The position numbers and the translations under genes were made by a program. Under the pieces are notes generated by a model that did not search any database, was not told the DNA's origin, and saw only the letters and a list, made by a program, of their open reading frames with translations. A stretch of 64,000 bases of DNA. It comes from Clostridium lacusfryxellense (GTDB taxonomy: Bacteria; Bacillota; Clostridia; Clostridiales; Clostridiaceae). This document shows positions 46,777-55,762 of this stretch, one piece after another. The stretch's first letter is position 1. Every line of letters begins with the position of its first letter. The stretch lies in contig NZ_JAHLEB010000023.1 of NCBI RefSeq assembly GCF_018861735.1, positions 1 through 64,000 of the forward strand, read 5' to 3'.

Positions 46777-47564
46777 TGAATAATATCATGATGCCGACAC
46801 CCCATAAAATTCTAGGTGTCATACATGAAACTAATGCTGAATATACCTTCAGAGTTGCATGTGATGCTAAAATCAAGCACGGACAATTTTTTCAACTGTC
46901 AATCCCCAAGGTAGGCGAAGCTCCAATATCTGTAAGTGCTAAGGGAGAGGGATGGGTTGAGTTTACTATTAGAAAAGTAGGGAGAATGACCCAAGGAATT
47001 TTCGGTATGCAACCTGGAGACATGCTGTTTATGCGAGGTCCTTATGGAAACTCCTTCCCTGTGGATGAATTTAAGAACAAGGATTTGCTAGTAATCTCTG
47101 GTGGTACCGGTCTGGCTCCAGTTAGAAGCTTTTTGACCTACTTTTATGAACATCCAGAAGAAATTAAATCCGTAAATTTAATTGCTGGTTTCAAAGATGT
47201 TGACTGCGTTCTGTTCGAAGATGACCTTAAAAAATTCAAAACTGGATTCAATACGATTTGTACCTTAGATAATACTAAAGCAGATGGATATGAAACTGGA
47301 ATGGTTACAGCACATATTAAGAAAATACCATTTAGTAGTTTCAAAGACTATAATGTAGTTATAGTTGGTCCTCCAATTATGATGCATTTTGCGGCTAAGG
47401 AGTGCCTTGCGAATGGTGTGGAAGAATCTAAAATATGGGTTTCTTTTGAAAGAAAAATGTCTTGTGCAGTAGGCAAGTGCGGGCACTGTAAGATAAATGA
47501 GACCTATGTCTGCCTAGAAGGACCGGTTTTCAATTATAGCAAAGCAAAAGACTTGCTTGACTAA
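46776..47564 (+). CDS. asrB: Anaerobic sulfite reductase subunit B-type NAD(P)H:flavin protein
   Basis: 262 residues. The FAD domain is followed by the NAD(P) domain (SGGTGLAPVRSFL). A C-terminal 2Fe-2S-type site is formed by C230, C235, C238 and C246 in SCAVGKCGHCKI...VC. It takes electrons from NAD(P)H and passes them to AsrA. TAATG overlap with asrA. No asrC follows before the terminator-like hairpin at 47.6 kb. Confidence 0.88.
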   Translation: MNNIMMPTPHKILGVIHETNAEYTFRVACDAKIKHGQFFQLSIPKVGEAPISVSAKGEGWVEFTIRKVGRMTQGIFGMQPGDMLFMRGPYGNSFPVDEFKNKDLLVISGGTGLAPVRSFLTYFYEHPEEIKSVNLIAGFKDVDCVLFEDDLKKFKTGFNTICTLDNTKADGYETGMVTAHIKKIPFSSFKDYNVVIVGPPIMMHFAAKECLANGVEESKIWVSFERKMSCAVGKCGHCKINETYVCLEGPVFNYSKAKDLLD

Positions 47565-47635
47565 GGATAGCTTAGGATCGGATATTTTTGCATTGCTGCC
47601 TTAGGGTTATGAACCATATTCTATCATGTACACAT

Positions 47636-47700
47636 AACATTAATACGTCTAGGCTCCTTTGAATTATTTTAAGAGAAGTCTAAGCGTATTATGTTTTAAA
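47636..47700 (+). terminator. Imperfect hairpin after asrB
   Basis: AACATTAATACG-TCTAGGCTCC pairs with the reverse of AGTCTAAG-CGTATTATGTT, then TTTTAAAAT. It is a likely terminator of the molybdoenzyme operon. Confidence 0.5.
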
Positions 47701-48138
47701 ATAATAAATTTTATATTTAATATAAGGTAATAATGGTATTCTTTAATAAATATAGATTTGTAGGGTTAATGTAGTATAAGTTTAAATTTAGTTCTGTCGT
47801 ATCTTTCTTTAATGAAGATACATAAAATTCAATGATGCGGCGGAAATTCCGACCATTTTCCACCGGTCCATAAAATATGATTAGATATAATTAAATAATT
47901 TTAGTGCTTAAAAATTATTATATACCTCATATGTGGTATTATATCAATGCTCACAGAATATTATAAAATATACAGATAAAATAAAATGCAAATACATACC
48001 TCATATTGAGACGATTGTAGATTTAGTTAAGGTAAATTAATAGTTTAAACAAGTTTTTAATATTTATGTTGACAAATATAGCTAAAAATATTAATATATT
48101 AAATAATAGGATTATTAATGAGTTATAAAATTATATAT
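47701..48138. other. Non-coding stretch with dispersed repeat
   Basis: Apart from repeat copy B, I see no gene. Promoter elements for the downstream Mn riboswitch are expected near 48060-48130 (TTGACA at 48069). Confidence 0.45.
47817..48042 (+). repeat. Dispersed repeat copy B plus rlmD-like tail (copy 3)
   Basis: Nearly identical to 27982-28158 in its non-coding part, including the GGCGGAAA...TTTTCCACC hairpin. Then a frame ending PHIETIVDLVKVN-stop (48038-48040), core ATTGAGAC at 48005-48012. No rlmD body is near. No terminator hairpin follows, unlike copy 2. Confidence 0.8.
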
Positions 48139-48275
48139 GTAGAGGGAGTAACTTTCTGTTTTTTTAAACAGAATCAAAGTCGTCACCACGGATTAAGTCC
48201 CGGCTTTGATAACTTCTAAAGTTTAGTGAGACTCTACAACTGGTATTTATATTATACCAGTTGTAGAGTCTTTTA
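48139..48275 (+). ncRNA. yybP-ykoY (Mn2+) riboswitch with terminator
   Basis: P1 is GTAGAG (48139-48144) with CTCTAC (48232-48237). The conserved pieces are present in order: GGGAGTA, GTCGTCACCACGG, CCCGGCTTTGAT and GTGAGACTCT. The terminator GACTCTACAACTGGTAT / ATACCAGTTGTAGAGTC followed by TTTTATTTTAT uses the 3' strand of P1 as its left arm. Metal binding stabilises P1 and prevents termination. So it is an ON switch for the P-type ATPase gene that starts 45 bp later. Confidence 0.88.
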
Positions 48276-48319
48276 TTTTATCCTGTTATTAAATAAGCAC
48301 TAAAAGAGGGGGAATATTA

Positions 48320-50950
48320 ATGAACATATTTTATAAACAAACATCTGAAGAAGTGATGAGTTTCTTGGGGGTTAATGGCAAAGGACTTAATGACATTGAA
48401 ATAAAAGAACGGAGAGAAGAACAAGGTTTTAATGAATTAACTGAAGGCGCTAGAAAAAGCCACATCCAGATATTTTTAGAGCAGTTTAAGGACTTCTTAG
48501 TACTAATACTTCTAGCTGCGGCAGTTATATCAGCTTTTCTAGGTAAGTTTGAGAGTACACTTGTTATTCTTGTGGTTGTTATTATAAATGCAATACTAGG
48601 TACTGTTCAGCATATTAAAGCAGAGCAATCTTTGAAAAGCCTTAAGGATCTTTCTTCCCCCACAGCCAAGGTTTTAAGAAATGGCCAGAAGCTAGAAATT
48701 GCTTCAAAAGAATTACTTGTTGGGGATATCTTGTATTTAGATGCAGGAGACTCTGTAGGTGCTGATGGAAGAATAATTGAAAACTACAGTCTTCAGATAA
48801 ATGAAAGTTCACTTACAGGTGAGTCAGAAAGCGTTCTAAAAATAACTGATCTAGTAAATGGGGAGAATGTAGCTATTGGAGATAGGAAAAACATGGTGTT
48901 TTCTGGGAGTTTTGTAACCTATGGCAGAGCTGTAATTTTAGTTACATCTATTGGTATGAAAACAGAGATAGGTAAAATAGCTAACCTTTTAGAAAGTACA
49001 AAAGAAAAGAAAACTCCACTACAAGTTAATTTAGATAATTTTGGAAAAAAACTAGCCTTTGTTATAATTGTGATATCAGCACTTATTCTAGCCCTTAATA
49101 TATTTAGAGGGTATGCAATTATTGATTCCTTTATGTTTGCTGTATCACTTGCTGTTGCTGCAATTCCAGAGGCATTAAGTTCAATAGTAACAATAGTTCT
49201 TGCCATCGGAACCCAAAAAATGTCTCGTGAAAATGCTGTTGTAAGAAAGCTTCATGCAGTTGAAAGCTTGGGAAGTATTTCAGTAATATGCTCAGATAAA
49301 ACTGGAACGCTAACACAGAACAAAATGACTGTACAAAAGGTATATGTTGATGAAAAGGTCCTTGGACATGATGAACTTGACCATGATAAGATATTGGAAA
49401 AGAATCTTGTACTAATGGCATTATTGTGTAATGATGCTATAACAGTTAAAGATAAAGAAATTGGAGACCCTACTGAGGTTGCACTTGTAAACTTAGGTGA
49501 AATATATGATTTAGATGAGCTAGATATTAGAAAAGACTATCCAAGAAGTTCTGAGGTACCATTTGACTCTGATAGAAAACTAATGAGTACAGCAAATAAA
49601 CTTAAAGACAAAACATATATAATAACCAAGGGTGCGCTTGATGTGCTTTTATTAAGAACAACAAGGATTGTTACATCAAGTGGAGTTGAAATCCTGAGTG
49701 AAGACGGTAAAAAGGAGATTGAGAGAGTAAATAAGGAGTTTTCTGAAAGTGGTCTAAGGGTTTTAGCCTTCGCTTATAAAGAAATAGAAAATGGAAAACA
49801 AATAGGTATTATAGATGAAAATGACTTAATATTTGTAGGTCTAATTTCTATGATGGATCCTCCAAGACTGGAATCTAAAGCAGCAGTTGCAGACTGTATT
49901 AGGTCAGGTATTAAACCGGTAATGATAACTGGAGATCATAAGATAACTGCCTCTGCTATAGCTAAACAAATAGGTATATTAAATAATGAATCTGAAGCTA
50001 TAGACGGCTATGAGATTGACTCTTTAAATGATGAAGAACTTAAAATTAAGGTAGAGAATATATCTGTATATGCAAGGGTATCACCTGAGCATAAGATCAG
50101 AATAGTAAGGGCATGGCAGGAAAGAGGAAATATTGTAGCGATGACAGGTGATGGAGTAAATGATGCGCCTGCTTTAAAACAAGCAGATATTGGTATAGCC
50201 ATGGGAATAACGGGTACTGAGGTTGCTAAGGACGCTGCTGCCATAGTGCTTATGGATGATAATTTTTCTACCATTGTAAAGGCAATTTCTAATGGTAGAA
50301 GTATATATTCAAACATAAAAAATTCAATCAAATTTCTATTATCTGGGAATACTGCTGCTGTTCTATCAGTGCTTTATACCTCGATTACAGCGCTTCCAAT
50401 GCCTTTTGCACCAGTGCACCTTCTTTTCATCAACCTGGTTACCGATAGTCTCCCTGCTATTGCAATAGGTCTTGAGCCACACAACAAAAATATAATGAAT
50501 GAAAAACCTAGAAATATAAACTTGCCTATACTAAATAAATCTTTTTCAATAGAAGTGCTAATTGAAGGATTACTAATTGCGCTAGGTACAATGACATCAT
50601 TCCATGTAGGATTATCAAGTGGTAATGTTTTAGTTGCAAGCACAATGGCATTTGCAACACTATGTTTATCAAGACTGCTCCATGGATTTAATTCTAGGTC
50701 ACGAGAATCTATATTTAAAATAGGGGTTTTCTCAAATAAATATTTATGGATTGCAACTATATTAGGTTATTTACTTTTAGAATTTGTTTTAAGTTTTAAG
50801 CCACTGATGGGTGTTTTTGAAGTAGCTCCTTTAACTTTAGATCAACGTGTCATAGTATATGGACTATCTTTTATGCCTCTAGTTCTTATTCAAATATATA
50901 AAGTTTTTTTTGTAAAATCTACTTCACAAAACAATAATTGTAATATATAA
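48320..50950 (+). CDS. P2-type cation-transporting ATPase, likely Mn2+/Ca2+ exporter
   Basis: 876 residues. N-terminal cation ATPase domain, TGES, M4 motif AVAAIPEALSS, the phosphorylation site CSDKTGTLTQNK, and TGDGVNDAPALKQADIGIAMG. Ten membrane helices fit the P2A/P2B scheme, and M4 reads PEAL where calcium pumps commonly have PEGL. The Mn-sensing riboswitch upstream points to export of excess manganese; calcium remains possible. GGGGG lies before the ATG. Confidence 0.9.
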   Translation: MNIFYKQTSEEVMSFLGVNGKGLNDIEIKERREEQGFNELTEGARKSHIQIFLEQFKDFLVLILLAAAVISAFLGKFESTLVILVVVIINAILGTVQHIKAEQSLKSLKDLSSPTAKVLRNGQKLEIASKELLVGDILYLDAGDSVGADGRIIENYSLQINESSLTGESESVLKITDLVNGENVAIGDRKNMVFSGSFVTYGRAVILVTSIGMKTEIGKIANLLESTKEKKTPLQVNLDNFGKKLAFVIIVISALILALNIFRGYAIIDSFMFAVSLAVAAIPEALSSIVTIVLAIGTQKMSRENAVVRKLHAVESLGSISVICSDKTGTLTQNKMTVQKVYVDEKVLGHDELDHDKILEKNLVLMALLCNDAITVKDKEIGDPTEVALVNLGEIYDLDELDIRKDYPRSSEVPFDSDRKLMSTANKLKDKTYIITKGALDVLLLRTTRIVTSSGVEILSEDGKKEIERVNKEFSESGLRVLAFAYKEIENGKQIGIIDENDLIFVGLISMMDPPRLESKAAVADCIRSGIKPVMITGDHKITASAIAKQIGILNNESEAIDGYEIDSLNDEELKIKVENISVYARVSPEHKIRIVRAWQERGNIVAMTGDGVNDAPALKQADIGIAMGITGTEVAKDAAAIVLMDDNFSTIVKAISNGRSIYSNIKNSIKFLLSGNTAAVLSVLYTSITALPMPFAPVHLLFINLVTDSLPAIAIGLEPHNKNIMNEKPRNINLPILNKSFSIEVLIEGLLIALGTMTSFHVGLSSGNVLVASTMAFATLCLSRLLHGFNSRSRESIFKIGVFSNKYLWIATILGYLLLEFVLSFKPLMGVFEVAPLTLDQRVIVYGLSFMPLVLIQIYKVFFVKSTSQNNNCNI

Positions 50951-50996
50951 TAAAATAAAGAAATATTAATCATAATATGGTTAAATATGTAGAAAT

Positions 50997-51389
50997 ATGA
51001 AAGAGGATGTGGTTTACATTACAACAATTAATGATAAAAAATTTGAATTGAAGTTAGACAAATCAAAACAAATACTTTTTGCAAAGGCATTTGGTTCATT
51101 TGGACCTGCTGATGCTAATGGTTTTGTAACTGAGTACAATGTAATTCTTAAATCTGCTAGTGCAAAAGATCTTGAATTGCAATTTGACTGTAAAGAGTTA
51201 AAAGTTTCAGGAAAAGATGTTAAATCTGGTGTAGATATGACTAATATGTTAAAGGCTTGCTTAGAAATGTACAAAAAAGATGGGTTTAAGAAAATTGTAT
51301 TTGATTGTGAAAAAAATCTAGTAATGAAAATGCAACTACAAAGACTAGCGAAAGAAGTAGCACTTCCAAACTTTGAAGTTAAATCATAA
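50997..51389 (+). CDS. Small soluble protein, possibly STAS-like
   Basis: 130 residues, alternating strands and helices with no signal or membrane segment. The second half (VSGKDVKSGVDMTNMLKACL, then KIVFDCEKNLVM) recalls STAS/SpoIIAA-type domains weakly; I do not recognise it with confidence. It follows the ATPase gene by 46 bp and may be co-transcribed. The ribosome site is weak. Confidence 0.4.
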   Translation: MKEDVVYITTINDKKFELKLDKSKQILFAKAFGSFGPADANGFVTEYNVILKSASAKDLELQFDCKELKVSGKDVKSGVDMTNMLKACLEMYKKDGFKKIVFDCEKNLVMKMQLQRLAKEVALPNFEVKS

Positions 51390-51392
51390 AGA

Positions 51393-51417
51393 AAACGTGG
51401 GAAATCCCACGTTTTTT
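51393..51417. terminator. Bidirectional terminator
   Basis: AAACGTGGGA - AA - TCCCACGTTT followed by TTT. It separates the small gene from the convergent FabH-like gene. Confidence 0.8.
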
Positions 51418-52405
51418 AATATCTTATAAGCATAGTACAAATTGTCCAATTAATTGCAACTGACCATAGACATACAATGTCTCCTCTTTTTATCTTGCCG
51501 GTTTTAATTCCTTCATACAGTGCTATAAATGGACTGCTTGTACCTGTATAGCCATATACATCTCCTATATAAATAAATTTATTTATATCTACACCAAGTT
51601 TTTCAGAACCAAGCGTTGCAAATGCTTTTGAATATTGAGAAAAACAATAGTTTTCTATTTCGTCTATTTTTAGGTTATTCCTATTTAATAGAACATGAAT
51701 AGAAGTTACTGCATTGTCAATTATAAATAATCCGTCAAAAGGGGTCCAATCTAATTTTCTATCTCTAATTGACAACCCTTCTTTATATACTTTTGACATA
51801 CCACAAGCGGGGTATTTAACAGCTTCCCATGTTGCACCATTACTTTTACACAGACTGTCTATAAATCCACCATCTTCATCTGTTTTTTCTAAGATAACGG
51901 CGGCTGCACCATCTGCAAAATTAGGGTAAGTTAATTCATCGTCGTTTCTACAGTGTATTGAAGTATAATCAGACCCTATAACTAAAGCCCTTTTTACATG
52001 AGGATTTCCCATCATGGATCTTATTGCATTCTCAACTGTAACCAGCATTCCAGCACAGTTAGTGTTTGTATCCATACACATACAATCTTCTTTACCATTT
52101 ATTGCATTATGTATTATTAATGATTGGCTTGGAAATGTATATTCAGGAAACTGGGAAGAAAATAGTACCATGTCAATATCTTTTCCTTCGAGCCCTGCAC
52201 TTTTTAACACTTTATTAGCTACTTCTATACCCATAGTAATGGTATTTTCTTCGTTATCTATTATATATCTCTTTTCCCGCCCAAAAGCGTTTAGCAGGCC
52301 TGATATTTCTTTGCCCTGAGATTTAAAATGGTCAATATAAAAGCTATTATCCACATGTTTTTCAGGATGATAAACTTCTACTTTTAGAATTTTTACATTG
52401 TTCAT
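51416..52405 (-). CDS. FabH-like thiolase-fold protein with altered catalytic residues
   Basis: 329 residues of the 3-oxoacyl-ACP synthase III type. The nucleophile Cys is kept (C117 in TNCAGML). Where FabH has HQAN there is SQYS (256-259), and where it has GNTSAAS there is GYTGTSS (285-291). The catalytic His and Asn therefore appear to be missing, and decarboxylative condensation as in FabH is unlikely. It could be an acyl-transfer or HMG-CoA-synthase-like variant. It is a monocistronic gene; the ATG at 52405 follows an AGGGGG site. Confidence 0.72.
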   Translation of the reverse strand: MNNVKILKVEVYHPEKHVDNSFYIDHFKSQGKEISGLLNAFGREKRYIIDNEENTITMGIEVANKVLKSAGLEGKDIDMVLFSSQFPEYTFPSQSLIIHNAINGKEDCMCMDTNTNCAGMLVTVENAIRSMMGNPHVKRALVIGSDYTSIHCRNDDELTYPNFADGAAAVILEKTDEDGGFIDSLCKSNGATWEAVKYPACGMSKVYKEGLSIRDRKLDWTPFDGLFIIDNAVTSIHVLLNRNNLKIDEIENYCFSQYSKAFATLGSEKLGVDINKFIYIGDVYGYTGTSSPFIALYEGIKTGKIKRGDIVCLWSVAINWTICTMLIRY

Positions 52406-52500
52406 TGATGTAAGTCCCCCTAATTTTTTTATCTTTTGTTTTTGATATAGTAGGTAGATGGCTTTTGGTAATTACCTATATATTAAATTAAAGCATGAGT

Positions 52501-52537
52501 TTGGTTTATTTACAATAAAATTACAACAATAAACCAA
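52501..52537. promoter_or_regulatory. Inverted repeat in the divergent promoter region
   Basis: TTGGTTTATT (52501-52510) and AATAAACCAA (52528-52537). It lies about 100 bp upstream of the FabH-like gene and 146 bp before the ABC gene, so it could be an operator for either. It resembles the FapR-type dyads in general form only. Confidence 0.4.
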
Positions 52538-52682
52538 CTAATTTCGACAAAGTTGTTATAAAAACGATAACATAGAATATATTTACAATTAAAAAATGCA
52601 ATTATAATAATACCCATATTAACGGGCTTAGTGTTATAATTATTATGATAAAATAACTTTAGGGATAAGGAGTTACAAGAAA

Positions 52683-54428
52683 ATGAAAATTTTAAAAAAC
52701 TTTATAAGCTATTATAAACCATATAAGTATCTGTTTTTTGCGGATATGTTTTGTGCATTAATTTTATCTGCAGTTGATTTGGTATTTCCTTTGATTGTAA
52801 GGTATTTGTTAAACGACGTTTATGTACTTGAAGACGGAAATAAAATATTTAAATATGTTTTATATGTGGGTATTGCACTATTAATTATGTATATTGTAAG
52901 GTATTTTTGTCAGTATTTCATAACATCATGGGGACACATAATGGGAGCGAAAATGGAAACAGATATGAGAAAAGACATTTTTGATAATCTTCAAAAGCAA
53001 TCATTTGCTTATTATGATGAGGCAAATACAGGAAAGCTCATGTCAAGAATAGTCACAGACCTTTTTGATATATCAGAGCTTGCACATCATGGACCTGAGG
53101 ATGTCTTCATTTCAATACTAAAAATAGTAGGGTCTTTTGTAATACTCGCAAATATAAATACTAAAATAACATTTGTACTATTTTTATTTACATTGATAAT
53201 GTTATATTTTTCATATTTCTATAATAAAAAGATGAGGGATGTATTTACTGAAAATAAGGAAAAGATTGCAGGTGTAAATGCTCAAATACAAGATAGTTTA
53301 GCAGGGATTAGAGTTGTGAAATCATTTGCTAACGAAGGAATAGAAAACACTAAATTCTCGAAGGGAAATAATGATTTTTTGAAGACAAAAGAGAAAAGTT
53401 ATTTTATAATGGGCAGATTTCATAGCGGTAACAGCTTTTTTCAAGGATTACTGTATCTTAGTGCAATACTTTTAGGGGGAGTATTCATTAGTGACGGTTC
53501 ATTACAAGTATCTGATCTAGTGGTTTACATACTCTACATTAATACGTTTTTAAATCCTATTGATAAACTTGTAAATTTCACAGAGCAATTCCAAAGAGGG
53601 CTTTCAGGATTTCAAAGATTTATTGAAGTTATAAATACAAAGCCGGATATAATAGATAAAGATGGAGCAGTTGAATTAGTTAATCCAAAGGGAGAGATCT
53701 CGTTTAATAATGTTTCATTCAGCTATAATAATAAGCATAATGTATTAAGCAATATAAATGTGAAGATAAAGCCAGGTAAGAATATTGCGCTTGTTGGTCC
53801 GTCAGGTGGAGGTAAAACAACTTTTTGTAGCCTTATACCAAGATTTTACGAGGTAAATGATGGGTCTATAACAATAGATGGATTTGATATAAGAGATATA
53901 AAACTTAAATCTCTTAGGAAATCTATTGGAATAGTTCAACAGGATGTTTATTTATTTTCTGGAACTATCAAAGAAAATATATTATATGGCAGACCAGAAG
54001 CCTTGGACCATGAAATAATTGATGCAGCCAAAAATGCAAATATTCATGATTTTATTATGAGGCTTGAACATGGTTATGATACTTATACCGGGGAGAGAGG
54101 AGTAAAACTCTCTGGTGGACAAAAGCAAAGAATATCAATAGCGAGAGTGTTTTTAAAGAACCCAGCAATTTTAATACTTGATGAGGCTACATCTGCGCTA
54201 GACAATGAAAATGAACAATATATTCAAAAATCATTGGAAAGTCTCACGAAGAATAGAACAACATTTGTTATTGCTCATAGACTAAGTACAATAAAAAATG
54301 CGGATGAAATAATTGTACTTACTGATGAAGGAATAAATCAAAGAGGATCACATGATGAACTTATAAGGGAAGATGGATTATATTCTAACCTTTATAATAT
54401 GCAGTTTAAGGAAGTAGAGCAGATATAA
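52683..54428 (+). CDS. ABC exporter half-transporter (MsbA/LmrA type)
   Basis: 581 residues: six membrane helices (1-300) fused to an ATPase domain with Walker A GPSGGGKTT, signature LSGGQ, Walker B ILILDEATSALD and the switch His in IAHRLST. It acts as a dimer. Substrate unknown (lipid, drug or peptide). Good ribosome site (AAGGAG) before the ATG. Confidence 0.9.
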   Translation: MKILKNFISYYKPYKYLFFADMFCALILSAVDLVFPLIVRYLLNDVYVLEDGNKIFKYVLYVGIALLIMYIVRYFCQYFITSWGHIMGAKMETDMRKDIFDNLQKQSFAYYDEANTGKLMSRIVTDLFDISELAHHGPEDVFISILKIVGSFVILANINTKITFVLFLFTLIMLYFSYFYNKKMRDVFTENKEKIAGVNAQIQDSLAGIRVVKSFANEGIENTKFSKGNNDFLKTKEKSYFIMGRFHSGNSFFQGLLYLSAILLGGVFISDGSLQVSDLVVYILYINTFLNPIDKLVNFTEQFQRGLSGFQRFIEVINTKPDIIDKDGAVELVNPKGEISFNNVSFSYNNKHNVLSNINVKIKPGKNIALVGPSGGGKTTFCSLIPRFYEVNDGSITIDGFDIRDIKLKSLRKSIGIVQQDVYLFSGTIKENILYGRPEALDHEIIDAAKNANIHDFIMRLEHGYDTYTGERGVKLSGGQKQRISIARVFLKNPAILILDEATSALDNENEQYIQKSLESLTKNRTTFVIAHRLSTIKNADEIIVLTDEGINQRGSHDELIREDGLYSNLYNMQFKEVEQI

Positions 54429-54461
54429 TTATATACACAAATGAAGAAAGGAATGATAAAT

Positions 54462-55259
54462 ATGATAAATGAAATGGATAGACAATACCTTAAAATGGCG
54501 GATAAAATTATAAAAAAAGGATACCATGACCAAAATCGTACTGGGGTTGCAACGTATAAACTTCCTCACCAGATTATGCAGTTTGATTTAGAGGAAGAAT
54601 TTCCAATATTAACAACTAAATTTGTCGCATTTAAGACAGCTGTAAAGGAATTGCTTTGGATATTTAAAGACCAATCAAATGACGTTAAAAAACTTCAAGA
54701 ACAAAATATACATATATGGGATGAATGGGCGTTGGACGACGGTACCATAGGAAAGGCGTATGGATATCAAATAGCTAAGTATCACCAGATTGATTCGCTT
54801 ATTGAGGCTTTAAAAAATAATCCTCAAGACAGAAGAATGATGATGAACCTATGGAATATAGAAGATCTTTCTGAAATGGCCCTTCAACCTTGCTGTTTTT
54901 TAACTTTGTGGGATGTAACTGATGGAAGACTAAATTGTATGTTAGTACAAAGATCTGGGGATATGGCCTTAGGAGTTCCGTTTAACACAAGTCAATATGC
55001 AGTTTTAGTTCATATGATAGCACAAGTCACAGGACTCAAAGCAGGTTTATTTACTCATGTTATAAATAATGCACACGTATATGAAAATCATATTGAAGGT
55101 TTAAAATTGCAAATTTCAAGAAAAGAAGAAGCATTAGAAGCCCCTAAGTTTTGGATTAATCCAGAAATTAAAAACTTCTATGACTTTACGCCGGAAGATG
55201 TTAAACTTATAGATTATAAACATCTTGGTAAAATAAATATGGGGAGTGTGGCCGTTTAA
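54462..55259 (+). CDS. thyA: Thymidylate synthase
   Basis: 265 residues; converts dUMP to dTMP with methylene-THF. Motifs: [13 protein letters not shown], the active-site Cys in [23 protein letters not shown] and [12 protein letters not shown]. The ATG at 54462 has AAAGGA 9 nt upstream; the in-frame ATG at 54441 precedes that site. Its stop overlaps the start of folA, so DHF made by ThyA is recycled by a co-translated enzyme. Confidence 0.95.
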   Translation: MINEMDRQYLKMADKIIKKGYHDQNRTGVATYKLPHQIMQFDLEEEFPILTTKFVAFKTAVKELLWIFKDQSNDVKKLQEQNIHIWDEWALDDGTIGKAYGYQIAKYHQIDSLIEALKNNPQDRRMMMNLWNIEDLSEMALQPCCFLTLWDVTDGRLNCMLVQRSGDMALGVPFNTSQYAVLVHMIAQVTGLKAGLFTHVINNAHVYENHIEGLKLQISRKEEALEAPKFWINPEIKNFYDFTPEDVKLIDYKHLGKINMGSVAV

Positions 55260-55762
55260 TGCTTACATGTATTGTTGCTATTGGAGAAGATTTTGCTATA
55301 GGAAAAGGTAATAAATTACTATGGCATTTTTCAAAGGATTTAAAAAGATTTAAACAAATTACAACTGGAAATACAATAATAATGGGAAGAAAAACATTTG
55401 AGTCTCTCCCTGGTATTCTCCCAGGAAGGCAACATATAGTTATTACACAAAATAAAGATTTTGTGGTAGATGACAACAGGGTTCTAGTTTTGCATTCTAA
55501 AGAAGAATTATTATCATCTTTAGAAGAAAATAAAGAATATTTTGTTATAGGTGGAGGAGAAATCTATAAATTATTGCTACCTTATTGTAATAAAATACAC
55601 TTAACAAAAATAGATAAAAAATATGATGCTGATATATTCTTTCCAGAGCTAAATTATTTAGAATGGAATATTAGAGAAGAAGAAACAGGATTTGTTGATG
55701 ACGACATAGCAACAGCATATAAATTTTTAACATTAGACCGTAAAATTGGAGCAAAAGCATAA
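55259..55762 (+). CDS. folA: Dihydrofolate reductase
   Basis: 167 residues. It has CIVAIGEDFAIGKGNKLLWH at the N terminus and IIMGRKTFESLP, and IGGGEIYKLLLPYC later. It overlaps thyA by one base (TAATG). An inverted repeat AATTTGAAT ... ATTCAAATT follows at 55800-55836. Confidence 0.95.
   Translation: MLTCIVAIGEDFAIGKGNKLLWHFSKDLKRFKQITTGNTIIMGRKTFESLPGILPGRQHIVITQNKDFVVDDNRVLVLHSKEELLSSLEENKEYFVIGGGEIYKLLLPYCNKIHLTKIDKKYDADIFFPELNYLEWNIREEETGFVDDDIATAYKFLTLDRKIGAKA

Larger units (their letters stand above)
25811..48042. mobile_element. Putative composite genomic island anchored at the 3' end of rlmD
   Basis: The rlmD end is repeated at 28.2 and 48.0 kb, each time as an in-frame tail ending in a stop ([13 protein letters not shown] and PHIETIVDLVK, against [13 protein letters not shown] in the gene). 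Everything between is accessory: endolysin, decayed genes, IS debris, tannase, Moco genes and a molybdoenzyme operon. Genes before 25.8 and after 48.3 kb are housekeeping. The 3' ends of rumA-type genes are known integration sites of streptococcal ICEs. No integrase gene is present, so at most this is a degraded or immobile island. Partial duplication of rlmD paralogues is the alternative. Confidence 0.4.

Noticed and set aside
45718-47564. Sulfite reductase operon
   Set aside because: AsrA and AsrB are present but AsrC is not, and the operon begins with molybdoenzyme genes; calling it sulfite reductase would mislead.
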